Source: Streptomyces fagopyri (GTDB taxonomy: Bacteria; Actinomycetota; Actinomycetes; Streptomycetales; Streptomycetaceae). Taken from it: a DNA stretch of 64,000 nt. Of the stretch, positions 51,919 to 61,177 are shown piece after piece. Location: contig NZ_CP045643.1 of assembly GCF_009498275.1 (NCBI RefSeq), positions 1,178,001 to 1,242,000 on the forward strand. The letters run 5' to 3'. Within the stretch, counting starts at the first letter, position 1. Each line of letters begins with the position of its first letter. The notes beneath the pieces were generated by a model. The model was given only the letters and a program-made list of their open reading frames with translations, had not been told where the DNA came from and did no database searches. The translations under genes and the position numbers were made by a program.

Positions 51919-52809
51919 TCAGCGGACGGCGCGGCGGTAGCCGCCCGGAGGGGTCCCGTAGTGCTGCCGGAAGGCCCGGTGGAAGTGCGGGGCGCTGGTG
52001 AATCCGGAGGCCGCGGCCACCCGTTCCACCGGGAGCCCGGTGGCCTCCAGGAGGCGCGCCGCGTGCAGCAGCCGGGCCTCGCGCAGCGCCCGCATCGGGG
52101 AGCGGCCGAGCTGCTCGGTGAAGAGGTGGGCGAACCGCGACGGCGAGAGCGCGACCGCCGCGGCCAGCGAGCGGACGGTGTGCGCGGCGCCCGGGTCGGC
52201 GGCGATCAGCGCCTCCGCCCGCAGCACCCGGGCGTCCGTCCCGGGCCGGCCGCGCTCCGCCCGGGCGGTGGCGAGCAGCACGATCTCCTCCAGGGAGCAC
52301 AGGGCCAGTTCCCTGGCCGCGGCGCCGTGCGCGACCGCGACCACGCCCGCGCCGGGTTCGGCGCCGTCGGGCGGCTCTCCGTCCCCCGTCCAGCGGGCGT
52401 CGGCGAGCATCCGCCGGAACGCCGAAGCGATGCGTTCCCGGCTCCGCGCGGAGCGCACGGCGTACACCCCGTCGCCGAGGGCGTACGGCCGCAGCCACCG
52501 GTCCCAGGACGGCCTGGCCCGGCAGTGGGTCCACCAGAACGCCCAGTGGTCCGCGCCCGGTTGGACGCCGTAGCGGTGCGGTACGCCGGGTCCCAGGACG
52601 ACCAGGTCGCCCGCGCCGGCCGTCGTCCCGGTCGCGCCCTGCCGAAGGCTCCCGCGTCCGGCCGTGGTCCAGGTGAACAGCCGGCTGTCGCTGCCGTGCG
52701 GGCGGTGGACGCGGTAGCCCGGTCGCTGGTCGTAGCGCCCGATGGTCACCAGGCCCGGCGGCGGGGACGGGACAGCAGGCTCGGGCAGGGCGTCGGCACG
52801 CACGGGCAT
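51919..52809 (-). CDS. AraC-family transcriptional regulator
   Basis: The 296-residue protein has an N-terminal cupin-like sensing domain (about 25-150; GDLVVLGPGVPHRYGVQPG, WAFWWTHC) and a C-terminal double helix-turn-helix at about 195-290. The first helix pair is LAAAVALSPSRFAHLFTEQ and the second is VAAASGFTSAPHFHRAFRQH, followed by the family closing motif GTPPGGYRR. Sugar-responsive AraC regulators have this layout. It is divergent from the phytanoyl-CoA dioxygenase-type gene across 64 bp and most likely controls it. The start is ATG 52809. Confidence 0.92.
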   Translation of the reverse strand: MPVRADALPEPAVPSPPPGLVTIGRYDQRPGYRVHRPHGSDSRLFTWTTAGRGSLRQGATGTTAGAGDLVVLGPGVPHRYGVQPGADHWAFWWTHCRARPSWDRWLRPYALGDGVYAVRSARSRERIASAFRRMLADARWTGDGEPPDGAEPGAGVVAVAHGAAARELALCSLEEIVLLATARAERGRPGTDARVLRAEALIAADPGAAHTVRSLAAAVALSPSRFAHLFTEQLGRSPMRALREARLLHAARLLEATGLPVERVAAASGFTSAPHFHRAFRQHYGTPPGGYRRAVR

Positions 52810-52873
52810 CCTCCCGGAGGGGTCGTCGGCCTAGCGTGGGGCACCTCGCACCCCGAGCGGAAGGGACGGTCGG

Positions 52874-53695
52874 ATGACGGTCACGGACAGGAGCGGGCGG
52901 CGCCCGCGCGCGTGGGAGCACGAGTTCACGGAGAACGGCTTCGTGGTGGTCCGCGGGCTGTTCACCGGCGCCGAGATCGACGAGTTGTGCGCGGAGTTCG
53001 CGGCGCTGCACGCCGCCGGGCCGGTGCCGGGGCACTTCGAGCCCCGCCCGACGCGGACCGGCGACCCGGCCGACCCCCTGCACGGGCACCCCCGGGTGAT
53101 GCATCCGCACCGCGTCAACGCGCTGTCCCGGCGCAGGCTGCTCGATCCCCGGCTGCGGGAGATCCTCGAAGTCCTGCTGGGCGAGGAGGTCCTGGCCGCG
53201 CAGAGCATGTTCTACTTCAAACCGCCCGGTGCCCGAGGCCAGGCGCTGCACCAGGACAACTTCTATCTGCGGGTGGAGCCGGGCACCTGCGTGGCCGCCT
53301 GGATCGCCTGCGACACGATCGACCGGGGCAACGGCGGTCTGGAGGTCGTGCCGGGCACCCACCGGATGGAACTCTTCTGCCCCCAGGAGGCGGACGAGGA
53401 GCTGTCCTTCGTGCGCGAGTACGTGCCGCCGCCGCCCGGTCTGGCGGCCGTGCCGGTCGACATGGCGCCGGGTGACGTGCTGTTCTTCAACGGCAGTCTG
53501 GTGCACGGATCGGGTCCCAACCGCAGTGCCGACCGCTTCCGCCGCTGCTTCATCGGCCACTACGTCGGGCGGTCCACGGCCCGCGTCGGCGGCCACTACC
53601 GCACCCTGACGATGAGCGGCGAGCCGGTCGCCCTGCCGGAGAGCGAGGGCGCCGGCCCGTGCGGCGACGAGTTCTCCGCCGTGTCCCCCCACTGA
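52874..53695 (+). CDS. Phytanoyl-CoA dioxygenase family protein (Fe(II)/2-oxoglutarate oxygenase)
   Basis: This 273-residue double-stranded beta-helix protein carries the iron triad: His and Asp in LHQDNFY and the distal His in LVHGSGPNRS. The Arg for 2-oxoglutarate follows as in FRRCFIGHY. It would hydroxylate or epimerise an unknown small molecule in an O2-dependent reaction. GAACCC-like promoter elements could not be assigned, but GGAAGGGACGG lies just before the ATG. It is divergent from the AraC regulator and convergent with the alpha/beta hydrolase with only 2 bp between the stops. Confidence 0.92.
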   Translation: MTVTDRSGRRPRAWEHEFTENGFVVVRGLFTGAEIDELCAEFAALHAAGPVPGHFEPRPTRTGDPADPLHGHPRVMHPHRVNALSRRRLLDPRLREILEVLLGEEVLAAQSMFYFKPPGARGQALHQDNFYLRVEPGTCVAAWIACDTIDRGNGGLEVVPGTHRMELFCPQEADEELSFVREYVPPPPGLAAVPVDMAPGDVLFFNGSLVHGSGPNRSADRFRRCFIGHYVGRSTARVGGHYRTLTMSGEPVALPESEGAGPCGDEFSAVSPH

Positions 53696-53697
53696 CC

Positions 53698-54648
53698 TCA
53701 CTCCCCCGGTTCGGGCAGCGCGTACCGGAGAGGGGCCGAGGGCGATCCGGTGAGCGCTTCGGCGGCGAAGGCGAGGATCGCGTCCGCGACCGCGCCGGGG
53801 TTCTCGAGGAGCATCGCGTGCGTGCCGTCGATCCCGACGACGCGCACCTGGGCCCGCTGCTCGGCCAGTGCGGCGAGATCCCTGGTGAGCCCCTTCCCGT
53901 AGGCCGTCATCAGGTCGTCGAACCACTCCTTGCCCGGGACCGGGGGTACGGGGCGCAGCGCGCGCCCGAGCAGCAGCGGGCGGTCCATCCGCGCGAAGAG
54001 GGCGAACAGGTCGAGCGAGTCGATCTCCGCCAGCATCTCCAGCGCGTGCTCACGCCGTGGCCTCAACTCCAGCCGCCCGTCCGGGGCGTGGCCCACCGAA
54101 CGCAGCAGTGCCGCCTCCAACAGTTCGTAGGGGACGCCGAGTTGTCCGGACAGGGCGCGCTGCTGGGCGAGCAGTGTCTGCAGGCCGTCGACCGGCAGCG
54201 GGAGCCCGGGCAGTGCCGCCGTCGCCGACTTCCGTACCTGGACGAGCCGTTCGGCGACCTGCGCCGGGTCGAGGTCCACGTACTGGTCGGGGCGGCCCCA
54301 GCCGTATCCGTCCAGGTTCGCCGCGCCGGGCGTGACCCGTGGATGGTCCAGCGCGTACCGCACCGCGACCATCCCGCCGAGCGAGTGTCCGACCGGGAGC
54401 GCGCCGGGGAGACCGTACTCCTTTAGGACCCCTTCGATGTCCTCGATCACCCGGGGCAGGCTCCAGGTCCCGGAGGGCGAGAGACCGTGTCCGCGCAGGT
54501 CGACGGCGAGCACCCGGTGACGGGAGGTCAGGAGCGGGGCGACGGCGGCCCAGTCGGCCAGCGTGCGGCCGGCTCCATGCAGCAGGAGCAGCGGCGGGCC
54601 GTCGCCCCCGTGGTCGTGGACGGCCAGTTCGATACGGTCTCCGTTCAT
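53698..54648 (-). CDS. Alpha/beta hydrolase
   Basis: This 316-residue hydrolase has the oxyanion strand LLLLHGAGRT, the nucleophile elbow VGHSLGGM and the catalytic His in GIDGTHAMLLENP (the acid residue likely lies in a loop before it). The cap domain spans about 130-220. The substrate is unknown; it is a typical esterase or epoxide-hydrolase-like fold without signal peptide. ATG 54648 gives the usual length; the longer frame to 54996 is antisense to upstream sequence and improbable. It is monocistronic and convergent with the dioxygenase-family gene. Confidence 0.9.
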   Translation of the reverse strand: MNGDRIELAVHDHGGDGPPLLLLHGAGRTLADWAAVAPLLTSRHRVLAVDLRGHGLSPSGTWSLPRVIEDIEGVLKEYGLPGALPVGHSLGGMVAVRYALDHPRVTPGAANLDGYGWGRPDQYVDLDPAQVAERLVQVRKSATAALPGLPLPVDGLQTLLAQQRALSGQLGVPYELLEAALLRSVGHAPDGRLELRPRREHALEMLAEIDSLDLFALFARMDRPLLLGRALRPVPPVPGKEWFDDLMTAYGKGLTRDLAALAEQRAQVRVVGIDGTHAMLLENPGAVADAILAFAAEALTGSPSAPLRYALPEPGE

Positions 54649-54740
54649 GTCCTGACAGTAGGGCCCGGGGCGGGTCCGCAGGAGGACGTCGAGCGCCGGT
54701 GGCGGCCTCCCGCGCAGGCGTGGCCTTGACGCGGACGGCG

Positions 54741-54754
54741 TCGAAGCGCTTTGA
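54741..54754. promoter_or_regulatory. LacI-type operator TCGAAGCGCTTTGA
   Basis: The 14-bp sequence is a near-perfect palindrome centred on the CpG step typical of LacI-family sites, with one mismatch between the half sites. It lies about 140 bp upstream of the GH114-like gene, in the position expected for repression of the sugar operon. No LacI-family gene is nearby. Confidence 0.5.
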
Positions 54755-54892
54755 TCCTGGCGTGCCGAGGCGTGCAGCCGGGCACCCAGAGGTACGCCCA
54801 GCCGGTAACGGACACGGTTCAAGTCCGGCCAAAGTCGCCAGGATCGCGGGAGCGTCCGAGGCGGGGTCGTACTCGCGATTGATGGAGCGGAC

Positions 54893-55744
54893 ATGCCCGT
54901 CAAACGTGTTCTCCGCGCCGCCGGTCCGGGGGCGGCCACCGCCCTGGTGGCGCTCGTGACACTGGTGAGCTGTGCTTCCGCACCGGCGAAGAGCACCCAG
55001 CACAGGCACGGGTCCCCGGGTCCGAGCCCACGGACCGTGCGGCTCCCCCCGCTCCACGCGGGATTCGACTACCAGATCGGCGGCGCCTACCGGCCGCCGT
55101 CGGGTGTCGGCATCGTCAGCCGCGACCGTACGGCGACGCCCGCGCCCGGCCTGTACAACATCTGCTACGTCAACGCCTTCCAGGTCCAGCCGGGCGAGGA
55201 ACGGGACTGGCCCGCCGACCTGCTGCTGCGGGACGCGCACGGCGAGGTGGTCGTCGACCGCGACTGGGACGAGGCACTGCTCGACATCGGTACCCCGGAC
55301 AAGCGCGAACGGGTGGCCGCGCGGGTCGGCCGGTGGATCGACGGCTGCGCCGACAAGGGTTTCGACGCGGTGGAGCCGGACAACTACGACAGCTACACCC
55401 GCTCCCGCCATCTGCTGGGCGCCGACGACGCCACCGCGTTCATCACGCTGCTCTCCGCCCGCGCGCACGCCCGCCACCTCGCCATCGGGCAGAAGAACAC
55501 CGCGGAGCTGGCCGGGCTGAGGGCACGGACCGGCCTCGACTTCGCGGTGGCGGAGGAGTGCGGCGAGTACGACGAGTGCGGCACGTACGCGAACGCGTTC
55601 CACGACCGGGTCGTCGTCATCGAGTACACCGACAGCGGGCTGCGCAAGGCCCGCGCACGGTACGGGAAAAGGCTGAGCATCGTGCGCCGGGACGTGGACG
55701 TCTCGACCCCGGGCAGCGCGGACTACGTTCGCCGGACGCGTTGA
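54893..55744 (+). CDS. GH114-like endo-alpha-1,4-polygalactosaminidase-type lipoprotein
   Basis: The 283-residue protein has a lipoprotein signal ending LVSCAS, placing it on the outer face of the membrane. The rest is a TIM-barrel of the GH114/polygalactosaminidase type: HAGFDYQIGGAY, YNICYVNAFQVQPGE, DAVEPDNYDSY with acidic active-site residues, AIGQKNTAEL and FAVAEECGEYDECG. Such enzymes cut alpha-1,4-galactosamine-containing exopolysaccharides. It precedes a decayed sugar-uptake operon and may be its last working gene. GTG 55753 of the next (decayed) gene begins nine bases after its stop. The start ATG follows GATTGATGGAGC with a weak GGAG. Confidence 0.88.
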   Translation: MPVKRVLRAAGPGAATALVALVTLVSCASAPAKSTQHRHGSPGPSPRTVRLPPLHAGFDYQIGGAYRPPSGVGIVSRDRTATPAPGLYNICYVNAFQVQPGEERDWPADLLLRDAHGEVVVDRDWDEALLDIGTPDKRERVAARVGRWIDGCADKGFDAVEPDNYDSYTRSRHLLGADDATAFITLLSARAHARHLAIGQKNTAELAGLRARTGLDFAVAEECGEYDECGTYANAFHDRVVVIEYTDSGLRKARARYGKRLSIVRRDVDVSTPGSADYVRRTR

Positions 55745-55752
55745 CGGGGGCC

Positions 55753-56788
55753 GTGCTGACCTCCTCGATCGCACGTCGCGCGCTGCTCGCCGGCGCGGCC
55801 GCCGCCCCGTTCCTCGCCGCCTGTGGTGCCGGCGCCTCCGACGGCGTCGGGGCCGACGGCACCGTGACCGTCGAGTTGTGGCACGGGCGGAGCGACACGG
55901 GCAGGAAGGCCGTGGAGTCGCTCGTCGCCGAGTTCAACCGCACCCATCCGCGTATCCGTGTCGACAGCGCGGGCGGTGGTGTCCTGTCCGACGCGATGCT
56001 CCAGAAGGTGACGGCCGCGCCGGCCTCGGGCTCCTGTCCGGACGTCGCCTACATCTTCGGCTCGGACCTGGCCAGCATCGCGCGCAGTCCCCGCGTCGTC
56101 GATCTGACGTCCGCGCTGCACGCGGGCCCCACCCCGTGGCGCTCCCTCTGGGCCCCGGTGCGGGAGGGGATCACCGTCAACGGCAGGGTGCGGGCCGCCC
56201 CGGCGCTGCTCGACTCCCTGGCCGTGGTCTACAACAGGAAGCTGTTCCGGCAGGCCGGGGTGCCCTTCCCGCGGCCCGGCTGGACCTGGGACTAGTTCAC
56301 CGACACGGCGAGGAGACTGACCACGCCCGGCCGCGGTGTCTTCGGTACGGGCTGGCCCGGGACCGGCGACGAGGACACGGTGTGGCGGCTGTGGCCGATG
56401 GTCTGGGACCTGGGCGGTGACGTGGTGGCCGCCGACGGCAAGCACATCGGCTTCGCCGACAGGGCGTACGGGCCCTGGAGACCCTCGCCCGGCTGCACCG
56501 TGACAAGAGCGTGTACGTCGACCCGAAGCCCGGCGGCGAGCAGATGTACCAGGTCTTCATGGCCGGCCGGACGGCCATGGTGGGGACCGGCCCCTGGCAG
56601 CTCCCGGACATCATCGGCGCCGGGGTCGACTACGACGTCGTGCCGCTGCCGACCTACAGCGGACGGCCGGTCACCATCTCGGGCCCGGACACCTGGACGG
56701 TGTTCGACAACGGCCCGGCCCGTTCGCGGGCGGCCGTCGAGTTCGTGCGCTGGATGATGCGGCCCGCCCAGGACGCCCGCTGGGCGTC
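55753..56788 (+). pseudogene. Decayed sugar ABC transporter substrate-binding lipoprotein
   Basis: The N-terminus is intact (lipobox LAAC, then TVELWHGRSD and NRTHPRIRVDSAGGG) and matches MalE/MsmE-type binding proteins. An in-frame TAG at 56293-56295 interrupts it after PGWTWD, where homologous proteins read on into FTDTARRLT; that continuation is present after the stop. A second lesion, an indel between about 56461 and 56466, moves the frame from FADRA to VRALETLARLHRDK. The last recognisable residues are RPAQDARWA at 56786. The C-terminal end is missing and the sequence passes directly into permease coding sequence. This is a pseudogene with at least three lesions. Confidence 0.9.
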
Positions 56789-57211
56789 GGTTTCTGCGTG
56801 GTCGTCCACCTCGCCGCGCTCCAGGACGTGCCGCCCGAACTCGTCGAGGCGGCGCGCATCGACGGGGCGGGCCGCGCGCTGATCCTGCGTCACATCGTGC
56901 TGCCGACCCTCACACCGGTCACGGTGTTCCTGTTCCTGTTCCTGTTCCTGTTCCTGTTCCTGTTCCTGTTCCTGTGGCAGGTGATCACGGCGCTCCAGGT
57001 CTTCGACCTGATCTATGTGACGACCAAGGGCGGGCCCCTCGGCTCGACCACGGTCGTCGTCTACTTCGTCTGGCAGCAGGCCTTCCAGACGTTCACGGCC
57101 GGGTACGGGGCCGCGGCGGCGTACGTACTGGCGGCGGCCCTGATGGTGGTGGGCGCGGCGCTGCGGGTCGTACGCCGGCGCCGGAGCAGTACGGAAGGAG
57201 TCGTCCGATGA
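56783..57211 (+). pseudogene. Sugar ABC permease 1 remnant (MsmF/UgpA type), N-terminal half lost
   Basis: From about 56783 the sequence encodes GVGFCVVVHLAALQDVPPEL and the EAA-loop EAARIDGAG, then the last helices and the stop at 57211. Helices 1 to 3 are gone, deleted together with the end of the binding-protein gene. The eight-unit TTCCTG repeat (56927-56974) gives an FLFLFL stretch inside a membrane helix. A nominal GTG start at 56798 exists but would give a non-functional 137-residue protein. Downstream, the second permease begins at the overlapping ATG 57208. Confidence 0.88.
56927..56974 (+). repeat. Hexanucleotide microsatellite TTCCTG, eight copies
   Basis: Eight exact TTCCTG units encode eight Phe-Leu pairs inside a transmembrane helix of the decayed permease. 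Normal relatives have only one or two such pairs. As the unit is six bases, expansion does not change the frame. Confidence 0.95.
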
Positions 57212-58025
57212 GGACGCGAAAGATGAGCGGCTGGCATCTGCTGCTGGCGCCGCTGCCCCTGTGCTTCGCGCTGCCGCTGGTGTGGCTGGTGCTCAGCTCC
57301 TTCATGACCAACGCGGAGATCAACCGGTTCCCGCCCGCGCTGTGGCCGAAGGGGATCGACCTCGGCGGGTACCGCTATGTGCTCGGCAACGCGCTGTTCC
57401 CGCGCTGGCTCGCCAACTCCCTCCTGGTCGCCTCGGTCGCGGTGGGATCGAATCTGCTGTTCGGGGCGCTGGGCGGCTACGCGTTCGCGCGGATGCGGTT
57501 CGCCGGGTCGCGGCTGCTGCTCGGGCTGATGCCGGCGACCATGGTGATCCCGTTCCAGCTCACCATGATCCCCACCTTCCTGGTGATGAAGGAGCTGGGT
57601 CTGATCGACACGCTCGGCGCGCTGATCGTGCCGTCGCTGGTGACCCCGTTCGCGGTCTTCCTGTTCCGGCAGTTCTTCCTCTCGCTGCCGCGGGAGATGG
57701 AGGAGCCGCCTGGATCGACGGGTGTTCGCGGCTGCGGGTCCTCTTCTCGATCGTGCTGCCGCTGGCCCGGCCCGCGCTGGCCACCGTCGCGGTGCTGACG
57801 TTCCTGTCGACCTGGAACGCCCTGTCATGGCCGCTGATCGCGCTCAACCACGACACGCGGTACACGCTCCAGCTGGGGCTGACCACCTTCCAGGGGCAGC
57901 ACCACACCCGGTGGTCGGCGGTGACGGCGGGGAACGTGATCACCGTCCTGCCGGTCCTGGTGGCGTTCCTGCTGGCGCAGAAGACGTTCGTGCAGTCGCT
58001 CACGTCGAGCGGTCTGAAGGGGTGA
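57208..58025 (+). pseudogene. Sugar ABC permease 2 (MsmG/UgpE type) with a single-base frameshift
   Basis: The gene begins at ATG 57208 (MRTRKMSGWHLLL) and runs as a normal carbohydrate-type inner-membrane permease. At 57703-57706 the EAA loop should read EEAAWIDG, but the sequence gives GAGGAG followed by CCGCC, one G short, so frame 1 ends at 57798. The continuation AAWIDGCSRLRVLFSI is intact in the next frame to the stop at 58025. The lesion is in the conserved ATPase-contacting loop, so the gene should be dead unless read by frameshift. The rest retains codon bias, implying recent loss. Confidence 0.88.
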
Positions 58026-58030
58026 CGGCC

Positions 58031-59306
58031 GTGCGGATTCTCGACGCGGTGGTGGCCGGCGCCGCGCATCCTGACGTGGTGGCCGCTCCCCCGTCCGGGC
58101 CGCGTGCCCTCGGCCGGCGTGGACGGTTCGCCACGGACGCCGGGCCGGTGCCCGGCGGGTCCGCGGCGATCACGGCGCCACCGGCACGCGCCGCGGCCCG
58201 CGGCGCGCTCCCCCCACACGGTCACGACCGTACGGCGGCGCAGCCCACGGAGGACGTGGCCCGCGCCGCCACGCGGGTCGACTTCGAGATCCCGGCCCCG
58301 CCACGGTCTGCGCCAGGCCATCGGCGACACGCTCGGCATCGGAGGCATCTTCCGCGCCCTGCGCACCTTCCCGGTCCTGCGCGCGCTGGCCGAGGACAGG
58401 GCCGAACTGTGCCCGGACGCGCTGCTGCTGAACTGCACCAACCCCATGGCGATGAACGTCCTCCATCTCAGCCGTATCGCCCCGGACCTGCGCGTGACGG
58501 GCCTGTGCCACTCGGTGCACTGGACGATGCACGACCTCGCCGCACTGGTCGGCGTGCCCTTCGAGGACGTGTCCTATCTGGCGGCCGGGGTCAACCACCA
58601 GTCCTGGGTGCTGCGCTTCGAACGCGCCGGCCAGGACCTCCACCCGCTGCTGGACGAGGCGATCGCCGGGGATCCCGGCCTGTTGCGACGGGTCCGCGTC
58701 GACATGTACCGCAGGCTCGGCCACTACCCCACCGAGACCAGCGAGCACTCCTCGGAGTACGTGCCTTGGTATCTGCACCACGACAGCGAGATCGAGCGTC
58801 TCAGGCTGCCGGTGGGCGCCTATCTGGAGATCATCGAGGAGAACACGGCGAGCTACGAGCAGACGCGCGACGCCCTGGCCAGGGACGCGCCGCTGCCGGT
58901 CGAGGGCACACTGGAGTACGCCCCGCAGATCATCCACAGCGCCCTCACCGGCACGCCGCGCACGATCTACGGGAACGTCCCCAACCGCGGCCTGATCGAC
59001 AACCTGCCGGCCGACTCCGTGGTCGAAGTTCCCTGCCTGGTCGACGCGCTGGGCGTCCAGCCGACCCGCGTCGGCTCGCTCCCGCCGCAGTGCGCGGCCC
59101 TCAACGGCGCCTATGTCGCCGTCAACGACCTGGTCGTACGGGCCGCCACCGACCACGATCCGCGCCACATCCGGCACGCCGCCATGGCCGACCCCGCGAC
59201 CGCCGCCGCGCTGCCCGTCGAGCGGATCTGGGATCTGTGCGACGAGCTCGTGCGCGCCCACGGCGCCCTGCTCCAGACGGAACTGCGGGCCGAGCTCGGC
59301 CACTGA
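58031..59306 (+). pseudogene. GH4 alpha-galactosidase (MelA-like), N-terminal domain degraded
   Basis: From about 58300 the frame encodes a well-preserved GH4 enzyme: HGLRQAIGDTLGIGGIF, LLNCTNPMAM (metal and NAD region), TGLCHSVHWTM, AAGVNHQSWVL and HYPTETSEHSSEYVP, ending at 59306. These match alpha-galactosidase/6-phospho-glucosidase family members that need NAD and Mn. Upstream, GTG 58031 starts a plausible frame, but the N-terminal GAGS nucleotide-binding segment is missing. One extra C near 58300 then shifts the frame between VDFEIPA and RHGLRQAIGD. The gene is a pseudogene in the same operon as the permeases. Confidence 0.85.
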
Positions 59307-59419
59307 GCGGGCCGTCCGGCCGCGCCGCGCCACGGCCGGATGGTCCGCGAGGCGCGCACGCGCGGAAACCGGGCCGTGTCGGATGAGCGGCAGGCCACCG
59401 GGCGGACGTATCAAGAGGC

Positions 59420-61135
59420 ATGTCGACCTCCATGGCGGACAGGCGGGAAAGCCGCCTGCCGACGAGCACCACCGAGCCGCCGCGACGGTTCGCACGACTG
59501 CGGCGGCACCGGCGGTGGCTGCTCGCGCTCGCCGTGGCCGCCCTGCTGGCACAGATGGCGGTGGCGATGGTCACGGCCGCCGTACGCCAGACACCGACGA
59601 TCGACGAGCCGGTGTACGTGGGCACGGCGGTGGTCTACACGCGGGAGCACAGCCTGCGCTACAACCCCGAGCACCCGCCGCTGGGCAAACTGATCATCGG
59701 CGCCGGGCTGGTGTTCGCCCACCCCCACCTCGATGCCCACGCCACCGACGATCAGACGGCGCTCGGACGGCGGTTGCTGTACGAGTCGGGCAACGATCCC
59801 TGGCGGGTGATGTTCTGGGCGCGGCTGCCGGTCATCGTGCTGACGCTGCTGTTCGGCCTGGTCGTTCTCGCGTTCGCCTGTGAACTCGCCGGTCCGGTCG
59901 GCGGGTTGGTGGCGCTCGCTCTGTACACGCTCTCCCCCGACGTGATCGCGAACGGCTCGCTGGCCACCCTCGACGTACCGGCGGCCGGATTCGTGCTGAC
60001 GTCGGCGTGGCTGGTGTGGAGGGCGCGGCACGGGCGGCCGTCACCGCACCTCGCGCTCGCCGCGGTGGCACTCGGCGCGGCGCTCGCCACCAAGATGAGC
60101 ACCCTGCCCGCGGTCCCGGCGCTGCTGCTCCTGGCGGTCCTCTCCCGCTCCCACGCCCGCCGCGCCTCCGGCTCCGGCTCCGGCCCGATCGCCCGGCGGC
60201 GGCTCGTCGCCGTGGGCGTGGCCGCGGGCGTGGCGGTCGGCATGGCGTTGCTCGCCCTCACCGTGGTGTGGGCGACGTACCTCGTCGTCGACCCGCGACT
60301 GCGCTGGGCCACGCCCGCGGACGTGCCGGCCGTGCACGGTCTGCGCGGACTCGCCCTGCACTGGCTGCCCCTCCCCCGGCCGTACCGCGACGGGATGCGC
60401 GTTCAGTTCGGCTTCGAGAACGCGACGTGGAGCGGTTTCCTCTTCGGCAGGGTCTACCGCGGTTCGCTCTGGTACTACCTGCCGGCCGCGCTGCTGGTGA
60501 AGACGCCGCTCGGCGCGCTCGCGCTCTGGCTGACCGGCGCGGCCACGATGCTCGGCGTGCCCCGGCTGCGCGCCGCCGCCCCCTACGTCCTCCTCCCGCC
60601 GGCCGTGCTGCTCGCCGTGGCCATGACGGGCTCGCGCGATCTGGGCGTCCGGTACGCCCTGTTCGTGCCGGTGTTCCTGGCGGTCGCGGCGGCCGGGGTC
60701 GTCGCGCTGCGTCCCCGCCCGGCCCGTCTCACCGCGGCGGCGGCGGTGTTGTTCGTCGCGGTCAGTTCCTTGCGCGCGTTCCCGTACTACCTGCCGTACT
60801 CGAACGAGGCGTTCGGCGGACCGTCGATGACCCGTCTGCGGCTGCACGACTCGAACGTCGACTGGGGGCAGGACCTGGGACGGCTCGCCGACCGCCTGTC
60901 CGAGCGGTATCCGGGCGAACGGGTCTGGCTCGTCTACAAGGGCAGCGGGGTGCCCTCCGCCTACGGGATCGAGGCGGCCGATCCGCGCAAGGCTCCGCCG
61001 GGCGAGGTGCACGGCCTGCTCGCCGTCTCGGACTCCTCGGTCGCGAAGGCGGACGGCCGTCTGGCGGCGCTGCTGGACGGCAGTACGCCCGTCGACGACG
61101 TCGGCCACTCGATCACGGTCTTCCGCAGGCCTTAG
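59420..61135 (+). CDS. GT39-type (ArnT/PMT-like) membrane glycosyltransferase
   Basis: This 571-residue protein has about 11-12 predicted helices and the N-terminal acidic loop TIDEPVYVGTAVVYT before ...HPPLGKLI, which matches the DE-containing active loop of GT39 transferases using polyprenyl-phosphate sugars. A second signature is YLVVDPRLRWATPADVPAV. The C-terminal part is a soluble extracytoplasmic domain (GQDLGRLADRLSERYPGE). It probably transfers a mannose- or arabinose-type sugar outside the membrane. ATG 59420 has AAGAGG directly before it; an ATG at 59432 is also possible. No partner gene is adjacent. Confidence 0.87.
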   Translation: MSTSMADRRESRLPTSTTEPPRRFARLRRHRRWLLALAVAALLAQMAVAMVTAAVRQTPTIDEPVYVGTAVVYTREHSLRYNPEHPPLGKLIIGAGLVFAHPHLDAHATDDQTALGRRLLYESGNDPWRVMFWARLPVIVLTLLFGLVVLAFACELAGPVGGLVALALYTLSPDVIANGSLATLDVPAAGFVLTSAWLVWRARHGRPSPHLALAAVALGAALATKMSTLPAVPALLLLAVLSRSHARRASGSGSGPIARRRLVAVGVAAGVAVGMALLALTVVWATYLVVDPRLRWATPADVPAVHGLRGLALHWLPLPRPYRDGMRVQFGFENATWSGFLFGRVYRGSLWYYLPAALLVKTPLGALALWLTGAATMLGVPRLRAAAPYVLLPPAVLLAVAMTGSRDLGVRYALFVPVFLAVAAAGVVALRPRPARLTAAAAVLFVAVSSLRAFPYYLPYSNEAFGGPSMTRLRLHDSNVDWGQDLGRLADRLSERYPGERVWLVYKGSGVPSAYGIEAADPRKAPPGEVHGLLAVSDSSVAKADGRLAALLDGSTPVDDVGHSITVFRRP

Positions 61136-61177
61136 GCGGCGGACCCGCCCGCCGTCCCGCCGCCGTACCGTCCGCCG

